Source of the DNA: Tachypleus tridentatus
Taxonomy: Eukaryota; Arthropoda; Merostomata; Xiphosura; Limulidae
Direction: 5' to 3'
DNA: 64,000 nt
NCBI RefSeq assembly: GCF_004210375.1
Contig: NC_134830.1
Coordinates: forward strand, 64,520,326-64,584,325
The notes under the pieces were generated by a model. It was not told the DNA's origin. It saw only the letters and a list, made by a program, of their open reading frames with translations, and did no database searches. The position numbers and the translations under genes were made by a program. Below, piece after piece: positions 1 through 11,400 of this stretch. How positions within the stretch are numbered: the stretch's first letter is position 1; the number at the start of each line of letters is the position of its first letter.

Positions 1-105
1 GACTAGCTGCCTTTCCTCTAGTCCTACATTGCTAAGTTAGGGACGGCTAGCGTAGATAGCCCTCGTGCAGCTTTGTGCGAAATTAAAAAAATAAACAAAC
101 AAGCA
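1..105 (+). mobile_element. Type A tRNA-derived SINE, 3' part only
   Basis: Matches the 3' half of the type A SINEs seen elsewhere here: the gactagctgcc block, then the block ending agctttgtgcgaaatt and a (aaac)n tail. The head lies outside the window. Confidence 0.85.
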
Positions 106-189
106 TAGAAAAGATGATTTGGTCAATTCGTAATACCGAGTTTTGTAATAGTAAAAATATTATTTACTTAATATGTATGGTGCAATGTA

Positions 190-420
190 TGAATGGCTTA
201 AAAACAAGTTAGTTATTTGTTGGTTAACGAAAACGAACAGCCAGTTTTCCAAATACCCTTTACAATATGAATCAATATACTTATATTACTGTCGCCGTGA
301 ACTCGATTATGAAGGAAATTAAACAAGAGAAACACATATTTATATCATAATTGTCTAAATTACTTTCCAATATATTGCGGACTTATTCATTTATAATTTA
401 TGCTGTAACATTTTTATATT
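190..420 (+). repeat. Dispersed repeat, copy 1 (pair of 8425-8665)
   Basis: Shares colinear blocks with 8425-8665, such as caagttagttatttg, cgaacagccag, accctttacaatat/accatttacagtat and a shared end around tattcatttatgatttatg. The family is unknown and there is no coding potential. Confidence 0.6.
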
Positions 421-693
421 TTCTACTAACGAAGGTTTTCGTTTTCTTATTTTGAGATTTTTTTTCCGAACTGTTTCATTCAATTCTTTCTAGATTACCC
501 ATAAAGCGAAGAAGGGCGTTTTTCGAATCTCTGTTATCAAAGATTTTTCTGTTTACCGAGTTAATTCTACTTTTTATATTTGCAATTTTAATATAATACA
601 GTTTTTGATTCAGACAAATTGTAAAATCGATAAGTGGTTTCGAGAGAACGAACGTCGCAACTGAGTATTATTTCTGTATAAGAAACCAGTAAG

Positions 694-838
694 CTTCTTT
701 TATAGCGACTCTCGGTGGTATAGCGACATATCTGCGGATTCGTACCACTAGAAAATGGGTTCCGATACCCGTTGTGGGCAGAGCACAGATAGCCCATTGT
801 GTAGTTTTGTGCTTAATTCCAAACAATCAATTAAACCC
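694..838 (+). mobile_element. Type B tRNA-derived SINE
   Basis: It has a tRNA-like head with box-A-like GGTGGTATAGCGA and box-B-like GGTTCCGATACC, then a tail with cagatagcccattgtgtag. The small open frames across it are SINE-derived. Confidence 0.75.
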
Positions 839-1794
839 TTTTATAGCAAAAGATATATTTAATATGACTTCTAAACAAATATTATCTGAAGACGAACACC
901 ATAAAACGACTAAGTATATGGACGTCGTGCATCGAAAGAATGCGATTAATGTACTACATATATTAGAACTGGGAGTGAAAAAATATTGTATTTTGATAAC
1001 CCCCGATGAAGAACTACTCTGACAAAATATCCAAGTAATTCCGATACTCACCACAACACAGTTTATAAAATAGTAGTTTTATATACCTTATGGAAAGTAA
1101 TGTGTTCCTGGGGCAATGAACTGATAATATCATAATTAGATTTTATAACTGTGTTTGATTCTCATCTGAACAATGTTAAAAGTTAACTTGTAGACTCTCG
1201 GCACTTCGCTGTTAAAATAGTGCCGATCCTTAGACAGGATTTCGTATTTCCTGTAAAACTTAAACCACACGATTATCTAGTTTCCTGCAGGACTTCCGTA
1301 TGGATAGGGAGTTGCATTTTGTTGAATATTCAAAAACTGCAATAAGTTTAGTCGTTTCAGTTATTAAATCTGGCAGGGAAACAGATATTCTTTCGTGCAT
1401 AATTCAGAATTCTTTCAAACAAAGTACCATGTTAATTCATTAAGCTGTGACAAAAAATAGTAAATATTCCTATATATCTTCTAATTCTACATCCATTGAA
1501 ATATATTTTCATGATCAAACGCTAATTTCATAATTGAAGTCTTAGTTTCATAGCATTATTTATTGATGAGCTTCGAGATTTGGGATTAATAGCTTTTGGA
1601 GTTCAATCAAAGTATTATTTATATGATTAAATTATTTTCAGTAAAATACGTTCTGTGTATATCATATTACAAATTTTTAACATTAAAAATGTTCGAGTTA
1701 TCTCGATTAATTTGTTATTTATGTTATTATAATATCTCCTTACTTACTATGATTTAAAAAGTTGTTGCTAGAACATCAGTGTCAATTAAGTCTA
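839..1794. other. Intergenic, nothing recognised
   Basis: AT-rich sequence without recognisable coding, RNA or element structure. Short opposed open frames at 774-1054 start inside the SINE and look accidental. Confidence 0.5.
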
Positions 1795-3108
1795 AACTGG
1801 AGAAAATCAGTTTGTGTCACTAAGAACATAGAATCAGTTTGTGTCACTAAGAACATAGAATCAGTTTGTGTCACTAAAACATAGAATCAGTTTGTGTCAC
1901 TAAGAACACAGAATCAGTTTGTGTCACTAAACATAGAATCACTTTGTGTCACTAAAACACAGAATCAATTTGTATCACTAAAAATATAGAATCAATTTGT
2001 GTCACTAAGAATATAGAATCAGTTTGTGTCACTAAAACATAGAATCAGTTTGTGTTACTAAAACATAGAATCAGTTTGTGCCACTAAGAGCAAAGAATCA
2101 GTTTGTGTCACTAAGAACACAGAATCAGTTTGTGTCACTAAGAACATAGAATCAGTTTGTGTCACTAAAACATAGAATCAGTTTGTGTCAATAAGAACAC
2201 AGAATCAGTTTGTGTCACTAAACATAGAATCACTTTGTGTCACTAAAACACAGAATCAATTTGTATCACTAAAAATATAGAATCAATTTGTGTCACTGAG
2301 AACATAGAATCACTTTGTGTCACTAAAACACAGAATCAATTTGTGTCACTAAAAACACAGAATCAGTTTGTGTAACTAAAACATAGAATCAGTTTGTGTC
2401 ACTAAAACATAGAATCAGTTTGTGTAACTAAAACATAGAATCAGTTTGTGTCACTAAGAACATAGAATCAGTTTGTGTCACTAAAACACAGAATCAGTTT
2501 GTGTAACTAAGAACATAGAATCAGTTTGTGTCACTAAGAACATAGAATCAGTTTGTGTCACTAAAACATAGAATCAGTTTGTGTCAATAAGAACACAGAA
2601 TCAGTTTGCGTCACTAAACATAGAATCACTTTGTGTCACTAAAACACAGAATCAATTTGTATCACTAAAAATATAGAATCAATTTGTGTCACTAAGAACA
2701 TAGAATCACTTTGTGTCACTAAAACACAGAATCAATTTGTGTCACTAAAAATATAGAATCAGTTTGTGTCACTAAAACATAGAATCAGTTTGTGTCACTA
2801 AGAACATAGAATCAGTTTGTGTCACTAAAACACAGAATCAGTTTGTGTAACTAAAACATAGAATCTGTTTGTGTCACTAAAACATAAAATCAGTTTGTGT
2901 CACTAAAACACAGAATCAGTTCGTGTCACTGAGAACAAAGAATCAGTTTGTGTCACTAAGAACAAAGAATCAGTTTGTGTCACTAAGAACATATAATTAG
3001 TTTGTATCACTAAGAACAAAGAATCAGTTTGTGTTACTAAGAACAAAGAATCAGTTTGTGCCACTAAGAACATAGAATCAGTTTGTGTCACTAAGAACAA
3101 AGAATCCT
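1795..3108. repeat. 27-bp minisatellite (about 48 copies)
   Basis: Units read like agaatcagtttgtgtcacta plus agaacat, with 25-27 bp variants. A multi-unit block with taaacatagaatcacttt followed by variant units recurs near 1928, 2218 and 2616, showing higher-order duplication. The minus strand of part of the array is open (2903-3100) only because the period is a multiple of three. Confidence 0.95.
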
Positions 3109-3497
3109 ATAAAGATAAAAAATTCTCAATTAAATGTGTTCAGGATGTTTTACAGAAAATAAATAAATAAGTAAAATTTATCTAATCTAAAAGTTACTTA
3201 AAGCATAATAAAACAACAAACGTAAGAGTAACTCGGTCAATACGAGTTATTTTAAATATATACAACGTATTATTGGATATTAGAACAGACATGTTCAAGT
3301 ATTGAGCGAAAACCTTGTTGTCAGCGGCATAAAACTAGCATTTAATGTTGAAATACTATTCGTACTACAAACTCTTATCGAACCTGTACTGAAATGTGTG
3401 ATTATTAATAACGGTAGAACCTATTCCTGTTATTAATTTCCGTAACTTTCAATTCTATAATACTCAGAACTTAACATTTTGAGCCAATTATTTTGTG

Positions 3498-3570
3498 TAA
3501 AATTACATGGGACGTAGGGCCCACAAAAATTAGTAGCCCCTGGGACCACACAACTTTAAATCCGCCACTG
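3498..3570 (-). mobile_element. Solo end of a hAT-like MITE
   Basis: Read on the minus strand it begins CAGTGGCGGATTTA and is colinear with the right arm of the MITE at 4360-4502. The other arm was not found. Confidence 0.45.
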
Positions 3571-3642
3571 CTTACAACGATAAATTCTGGGTTTTGATCA
3601 TCTTACGGTGAAATAGCATGTATCCTAAAGTGGCTTTGCTCT

Positions 3643-3644
3643 AC

Positions 3645-3673
<29 letters not shown>
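3643..3673 (+). repeat. Poly(A) run
   Basis: About 30 A residues followed by taaaacgataaaaa. No element of clear family is attached. Confidence 0.8.
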
Positions 3674-3675
<2 letters not shown>

Positions 3676-3751
3676 AAACGATAAAAACTTGTTTTTAAGG
3701 TTGTTAAATTTTACAAAAACATCTACATTGCTAGAATAAATAAACTTTCAT

Positions 3752-3888
3752 TATTAATTGTTTTGGAATTAAGCACAAAGCAAGATAAAGAGCTATCTGT
3801 GCTCTGCCCATCACGGTTATCGAAACCCGATTTAGCGGTGTGAGTCCACAAGACATACAGCTGTGCCACTGGAGCGCAAGCTTCCCTA
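3752..3888 (-). mobile_element. Type B tRNA-derived SINE
   Basis: Minus-strand copy: ttggaattaagcacaaag tail, then a gctatctgtgctctgcccat block and a box-B-like ggttatcgaaacccg, ending tgtgccactgg. Confidence 0.8.
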
Positions 3889-4359
3889 AAATATTACAGA
3901 AACGTTCGGGTTCAAAAGTTATGAATAATTTCAAAATCATCTGCTAACCAATTTTTCTCTAGTGTTCTGTAAGAACAATTACAACTAACTGGAACTTTCG
4001 AGCGCTGTATTCTAACCATTTGACTTGTTGTATGGTATATTCAGATCAGCTGTATTATTTGAAAGTGGAGGATAGGCCCAGTAATAACAAGAGATTCGGC
4101 ATGATAAGTTTTGTTTTTGCGTTTAACAACAAGCACAAGTAAAAATTACAAAAAAATCTCTAAAAATGCAAGGAAAATTCAGTTATATAATTACGAAATA
4201 ACTCCTATCTTGAGATCCATGTTTCACGTGTTGCTAGTGGTTCACCTCTTCTTGCTTGTTTTTTGGTACACAATGAACATACTTTTACTTTTTTTACACC
4301 GAGGTAAAAGTTGTATCTCATATTCTCTACAGAAATAACTTGAAGCTAATACATTTTAT

Positions 4360-4502
4360 CAGTGGTGTATTTAGGTATTAAAGGGGATTATTATGGATTA
4401 AAGGGGGCTCTTGATAATTTCATTCTATATAAAATTACATGTGATGTGGGGTTCACATAAATTATTAGCCCCTTTGTCCACACAACCATAAATCCACCAC
4501 TG
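4360..4502. mobile_element. 143-bp hAT-like MITE
   Basis: The left end is CAGTGGTGTATTTAGG and the reverse complement of the right end is CAGTGGTGGATTTATGG. These are imperfect terminal inverted repeats of about 16 bp. No convincing 8-bp target duplication is visible. Confidence 0.5.
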
Positions 4503-5317
4503 CTTGTTCTGTAAGTCAACCATGACTGCCCTTTTTTCAATGAATAAAAAACTTTCCTGCCACATTTTTTTAATCTAGCAAATTGAACGTAGAAATAAAT
4601 TAAGGTAAAACTCATTTTTTAGAATTTTTCAAACCATTTATTTTGATCAGTTGTTAAATCATATGAACGCTATCTGGAGACCCTAGAAAGTTACATATTA
4701 AATTAACTAGAGCATAGTATGAACGTAGTCGTGGTGTGACTAGTTCAGAATCAAATTCTCATCTTAAAACTTGTTCATCACAACCCATAGCTTTAGTAAG
4801 CGATTCAATAAAAAACGAACAGTTTTGTGAGGATTATTTAACGATATTTTCCATCCACCTAGCAGTCACATCCATTTCTAAAGTTCATTGTCAGTTCTTA
4901 TAGATATTTCGATTTTCCCAGAGTCTTTTAACAGATTGTAAAAGTTCTATTACCGATAATAGTCACAAACTTTGAATCACAGATTATGTTCAAGATAAAA
5001 TATTTCTTGATAAAATCGGCCATTTTAATCTCTAAAGCTTCTTGTGAATTATTTCTCCGTGAGAAAGCAAGCAACCGACGCAAGAAGTTTACTTCTTCTC
5101 TCAGTGTCTGCATTTTATGATAACTAGCATCTCTTTTTGGTCAGTCATCTTTTCTAAGAACGCCCCTTTAGCTAAATGACGTTTGAACATCCGGTTCTAG
5201 TAAAGGAAGTATTGTAGCTTCCGTTGTAGAAGAGGAAGTAGTTCGTGTTAAACAAACATTGAACTATTATATGTATTAATGTTTGATATCTAGAGTGTTT
5301 AGTTCATATAAATTACA
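4503..5317. other. Upstream region of the receptor gene
   Basis: Presumed promoter and 5' UTR side. No confident TATA box or initiator can be chosen; TATATG near 5268 and CATATAAA near 5306 are ordinary in this AT-rich DNA. No protein is recognised in the short open frames. Confidence 0.35.
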
Positions 5318-5405
5318 ATGATAGTCCTGTCATGTTTACTGTGTATAATTGTTTTTAGTAATTTTAATGTTCAAATTAGTCAAGCAGACAATGCAACCGA
5401 TGCCT
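5318..5405 (+). CDS. Receptor exon 1: signal peptide
   Basis: Starts at an ATG in the context ttacaATGa, with A at -3. It encodes a hydrophobic leader (MIVLSCLLCIIVF...) with likely cleavage after SQA at residue 23, then a sequon at Asn25 (NAT). It ends at T|GTAAGT in phase 1. Without splicing the frame stops within a few bases, which supports the donor. No other in-frame ATG gives a better leader. A non-coding exon further upstream cannot be excluded. Confidence 0.83.
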
Positions 5406-8400
5406 GTAAGTAAAGAAATAAATTTGTTTTTCTCACGTTGATTAGCTAAAAATACTATTGTATTGGAGCAGTTGTAGAGACCAGTTGGTTGGTTGCTTTA
5501 GAGCAAAAAACACGTTGGGCTATCTGCTGAGTCTACTGCGAGGAATAGGACCATGGATTTTCGAGTTGTAAGTCCTTAGACTGTTATAATGATCCCAAGT
5601 TACTAATTGTGTCCTAAGCAGAAGTTTAATGCGCTAAATAGGTATTTATACTTTTAAGCAATGGCGATGCATGCAACTACTAGACGACGAATGTAATTCC
5701 TCATTAGGTGTAGTGTACGAGGTGTGATAATAAAATTCTATAACTTCACTTTTATTCTGGAGAATAATGTACATACATCAGTATTATATGTTATCCCCCT
5801 CAAAGTAATCTCCCCCAGCTGATGCACACTTGTTCCAACGTTCCTACCATTTTCTGAAGCAATGTTGGAAGTCTTCAACTGTCATGGGACTAAGTTCTGC
5901 TTTCAGATTATTATAGATGTTTGGAATGTCATTAAATCTTTTTCCTTTCAAGTTAATTTTGACTTTGGTAACAGAAACAAATCACAGGAATGTTTTTTTA
6001 TGCCAAAAATTCTTGAACAAACACAACAGTGTGTGAAGGCGCATTGTCATGATGAAGAAACCAGTGACCACTCTTCCACAGCTCGCCGCGGTATCTTCTA
6101 ACTTTCTTCCTCAAGCGAATTAAGACTTCTTTAAAAAAGGCCTGGTAAACTGTCTTTTACCTTAGCGACCGTTTCATCAGTGGACATTTCGAGGGTTTCT
6201 GTTTCTCCTTTGCAAATTTTCACACAAAACTTGTTGAAAACGCGTTGCTCTTCTTGTCTGTACATTTGTATTGCCACAGGTGCAAAAGATACGTCTGTCT
6301 TTGAACACGTTTTTCGCAACACGGGTATAGGGTCTGGGGTAGATAACTATTTGTACTTCTTTGCCCATACCTCAGTGAAGCTCACTGTCTCTGTACTGGT
6401 ACCTGTAACAGAAGTAGTAATACTGTTTCCTTGCATATGAATACTAAATAGCGAACGTTCGTGCTCTATTAGGCATATCGTATTTTTAACCCATATCAGA
6501 AACTAAATATTAAACTATGAATGATTTGGTCACGCAAAAAAGAAGTTAAGGAACAGAGTCACACTATAGTGTGTCAAAAGTATATATAAAAAAGGATTAC
6601 AAAACTTTAGAAAGTTTCATTTGAAAAAGCATAGGTATTAAAATTTGATTAATTGCATGAACTTAATAGTCATATGCATAGATTCTGAGGAACTAGAATC
6701 TAAGCTGTCCTCTTTGGCAAATGTTATTTGTGTAGGGTTAAAAACACCTTTCAATCGGCTCGGCATGGCCAAGTGGTAAAGGCACTCGTAATTAGAGAAC
6801 CACGAGTTCGAATCCCCGTCACACCAAACATGCTAGTCTTTTTAGACGTGGGGCATTATAATATGACAGTTAATACCACTATTCATTGGTAAAAGAGTAA
6901 CCTGAGAGTTGGCGATGGGTAGTGATGACTAGCTGCCTTTTCTCTAATCTTACACTGCTAAATTTTGGATGGCTAGCGCAGATAACCCTCTTGTAGCTTT
7001 GCACGAAATTGAGAAACAAACAGACCATCATTTGTGTTCAGAAAAGTCTTTAAATATAGGTTGTAGTATTTAAATGCTTAATGCATGTACATTTTATTTA
7101 CTTTTGAAATATTTTTGGACAAAAAACTATTGACAACGTAATCACGTTCAACTTTCGGTCAGAACAAAAGAAATGTCAGTTCTTGTTTTAGTGATGTAGA
7201 AGAAAAGATATTGTGTGAAAGAAGCGAAAATTTTAACGTTAAGTAAGATTATCGGTGCTAAGTTCTCTACAGATTTAGTTTAGTTTCATTTAAATCCATT
7301 ACTGACACTAAGCTGATATAACGGGTCCTATAAAAGAGCCAAAAATCTTGAAGTGTGGTCCGGCGTAGGCAGATGGTTAAGGTGCCCGACTCGTAACCTG
7401 ACGGTTGCGTGTTCGAATCCCCGTCATACCAAACATGTTCGCCTTTTCAGCAGTGGAGTATTATAAGGTGACGGTCAATCTCATCATTCGTTGGTAAAAG
7501 GGGTAACCTAAGAGATGGCGGTGGGTGGTGATTGAGTAACTGCTTTCCTTTCTTATACTGCTAACTAAGGGACGGCTAGCACAGATGGCCCTCATGTTGC
7601 TTTACGCGAAAATTGAAAACAAACAAACAACCTATATGAAGCGGGCAGAAGGATTAATAATTATTGTAAAATATTTATCGTTATACGTTTAGTTCAATAT
7701 CTAATTAACATAATAAATCGAAGGCTCGCCCGAAATAAATTGTGATATCTATCATTATAAACCGTAAGAGTATAGAGAAGTCCACACAAATCTGTGTTTG
7801 ATTTGTGTTGTATAGGGTATAAAGTGACATTTGAAAATTATCAGTTGTTGTTGTACTCTGCAACACAGGATGCAAAACATCACTTAAGTACTTTATTACT
7901 GTAGAACTCAAGAGCAGAAAAACATTAATAAAAGAGTGTTACACGGAGTGATGAAACTACTGAGATGTAGATGAATCATGTTAAGTTTTTAAATGTTTTC
8001 GTATTATGTTTTGTAATTTTTGTATACTTGCGTAATATGTTACTTCTCAATATATTTCACTCTACCTAAAACCTATGTTGAAAACAGCTATATTTAAAAA
8101 CGTTGTTTGATTCTGTTTATTTTAGCTGTTCTTTGTCCTGATGCAAGTTGGAATTGGATCTTGCATAATGGATTTTGTTTCTATTTGGAGACAAATGTTT
8201 ATAGTTGGCATGATGCTGAACGTATCTGTTTAGAACATGGTAGTCATTTGGCATCCATTCATTCTATGGAAGAGCAAACATTCATATTTCAACTGGTGAG
8301 TACAAAGTTTTTTTTTTTTTGAATGGATAGTAGTATTACTGATTTAGCTTAGCACAAGAAAAGTATTTTATTTAAACCTACTGAGATACAGAAATCACAT

Positions 8401-11400
8401 TATTACATAATACATAGTTCTGGTGTGAAAATTGATTACACAAGTTAGTTATTTGGGTGTTACTAAAATCGAACAGCCAGACTGGTTCTTCCAAACACCA
8501 TTTACAGTATCAATTGATATATTTATATTATTGTTGCAATAAGATCAACAGACTAATGATGCAAGATATTTAAGAAATAGATACACACATACGAGCTTCA
8601 TAATTATTTAAATTAGTTTTTCTGCCATAATGTTAACGTATTCATTTATGATTTATGTTCGAATATCTTTCATTTGCAACTTTGTTTGTTTGGGAATTTC
8701 GCACAAAGCTACTCGAGGGCTATCTGTGCTAGCCGTCCCTAATTTAGCAGTGTAAGACTAGAGGGAAGGCAGCTAGTCATCACCACCCACCGCCGACTGT
8801 TGGGCTACTCTTTTAGCCAACGAATAGTGGGATTGACCGTCACATTATACGCCCCCACGGCTGAGAGGGCGAGCATGTTTAGCGCGACGCGGGCGCGAAC
8901 CCGCGACCCTCAGATTACGAGTCGCACGCCTTAAGCGCTTGGCCATGCCAGGCCTAAACATTTGCAACCAACAAGTTTATTTTCTTTTCTGAGTTTGAGT
9001 TGCATACAACTGTTCATTCAACGACTTATAGGCTGGTCATAGAAAATATATGATGATTTAACGTAACATGTGAATCTTTTTTTTCTGCAGTTTACTTTCA
9101 TTTACACGTTACATTTTCTTCAGCAGTTTTAAGTATTGAAGCGTAAAATATCCATTTTTTGAATATTAAAATCACTTGTTATAGTTTTTATTGGAACTAT
9201 TTGAAGACCTTAAAATTCATTTGTTTGTTTGTTTGTTTTGGAATTTCGCACAAAGCTACTCGAGAGCTATCTGTGCTAGCCGTCCATAATTTAGCAGTGT
9301 AAGACTAGAGGGAAGGCAGCTAGTCATCACCACCCACCGCCAACTCTTGGGCTACTCTTTTACCAACGAATAGTGGGATTGACCGTCACATTATAACGTC
9401 CCCACGGGGGGAGGGCGAGCATGTTTGGCGCGACTCGGGCGCGAACCCGCGCCTCTCGGATTGCGAAGCGCAAGCCTTAACGCGCTAGGCCATGCCAGGC
9501 CTAAAATTCATTTAAGCCAATTGTATCATATAGATGTATTGCAGTTTTTTGCATATTAATTACGTTATTCTATCGAATACGTTTTTAAAATTCTTGATAA
9601 TGTGCGAAATTCGAAGTTGATGTTTCCTACTTGTGAAGGTCTGGGATAGTTTTTCGTATCTTGCGTATGCGATTTTTTTCACTCAACTTCACATTCTTTC
9701 TGTAACATTTTTTGGGTATTTTGTGGTGGACTTTGAATTTGGGAATAGCATTCAAAAGAAGATATGTTTTTAAGTGGTAACCTCTCAGCTTCTTTCTGTT
9801 TGTTTTTAAGTAGCTAAGATAGATATGAGTTGAGATAAACCCATATCCATACTGACGTGAAAAGAAGCTTTAATTACCCGAGTCATCGAAATTAATGTAA
9901 ACTTTACCAATGTTTACCAGCACGGAAATACACAGAATTAATTCCAAGATCAACAAGTTTACTGGAATGGCTTGATTCTCATTCTGATTACTTTGGAGTA
10001 AAGAAACCAATGATGTGTAAATATGTTTGTTTTTGTTTCAGGTTTTTGCAGGAAGTAATGTTAATTACTGTTTATTGTTAATGTTTCTATTGCTTCTACA
10101 GCTTGTGGCCGTTCTTTTAGTAGCGACTTAAACAGCTAGGTGCTACTGATGTTGATCATGACATCTGAACATTTCTTGATCTTGGATAACAATAACTATT
10201 TAAAGTCTCTTCTTTATTGTTCAAGAAGTTTTATGAAATATGATTGAAAGAAAACTGTCTGATTTAACAGATTAGGCAAAATCTTGGAAAATAAGAAATA
10301 GTTAACTTTCTGAAAAGTCTGATCAAATCAAAGTAGTTTCAAAATAATCAAACGAAAATAATTTGATTGTTAATAGAATTGATAAGTTATTTTTGTTTAT
10401 TTGTTTAATTTAGTCCAAAGCTACACGAGGGCTATCTGCGATAGCCGTCTCCAATTTAGCAGTATAAGACTAGAGGAAAGGCAGCTAGTCATCATCATCA
10501 AATGTCAACTTTTGGCTATTCTTTTACCAACAAAAAATGGAATTGATCATAACATTATAACGCTTCTCCGGCTGAAAGGATGAGCCTGTTTGATGTGAGA
10601 GGGATTCGAACCCGCGAATTACCGCTCGAGTGCTTTAACCACCGGGCCACGACAGGCCAATTATTCTTCAAACGGAATTTATTTTATGTTAATTACTACT
10701 AAGGAGAGTTAGTTACTAACAATTAAAGTCGAGGTGAAATATTGTCGTGACAAGATTAATGATCCATCATTTCCATAAAATTGCACCATATTTATTATTT
10801 ATTTACATTGAGCTTTTGCGGGCCTGATTATTCTTTTAGCCATTTACTGTCCGTAAGATAAAATTTTAACACCGAAAATTTTCAAATATACGAATGACAT
10901 AATTATGAAATATTCATAAAATTATTAAAATTTAATATTTGGACAGAAACAATCAGCAACTTATAAAATTATACATAAGAACAGACCTTGTGGTAATTGG
11001 GTATAATATTAGTTAATCAGCTTGCTAGCCTCTCTCTCCGCCCACAGTAGGGAGGCCCGGCATGGCCAGGTGGTTAAGGCACTCGATTCGTAATTCGCGG
11101 GTTCAAGTACTCGTCCTACCAAACACGTTCGTCTTTTAAAGCGTGGGAGCGTTATATTTCAACGATCAATCCCACTATACGTTGATAAAAGAGTAGCCTA
11201 AGAGTTGGCGGTGGATGATGATGACTAACTACCTTCCCTCTAGTCTTACACTGATAAATTAGGGACGGCTAGCGCAGATAGCCATCGTGTAGCTTTAAGC
11301 GAAATTCAGAAACAAACAAACCATCAGCGAGGAAGTAGTAAAAATAGAGACTCGCTCCTGTAGCATCCTGGATTGTATTCTTCGCGGCTGACATAGCAAA

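Larger units (their letters stand above)
5406..8125 (+). other. Intron 1 of the receptor gene
   Basis: It is 2.7 kb and contains a type C SINE (5483-5592), an internally deleted mariner (about 5712-6330) and two + strand type A SINEs (6757-7024, 7357-7632). Nothing recognisable in 7633-8125. Confidence 0.8.

Noticed and set aside
2903..3100. Repetitive minus-strand protein (LVTQTDS repeats)
   Set aside because: It is only the translation of a 27-bp minisatellite whose period is a multiple of three; neighbouring units with 25 or 26 bp break the frame.
5260..5312. TATA box for the receptor gene
   Set aside because: TATATG and CATATAAA are present, but such strings occur throughout this AT-rich window and no initiator motif fixes a start site.
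6757..6830. tRNA gene (box A and box B, CC-rich end)
   Set aside because: The same sequence recurs in over a dozen places attached to a SINE body. The cloverleaf arms do not pair well and copies vary, so these are SINE heads and not functional tRNAs.
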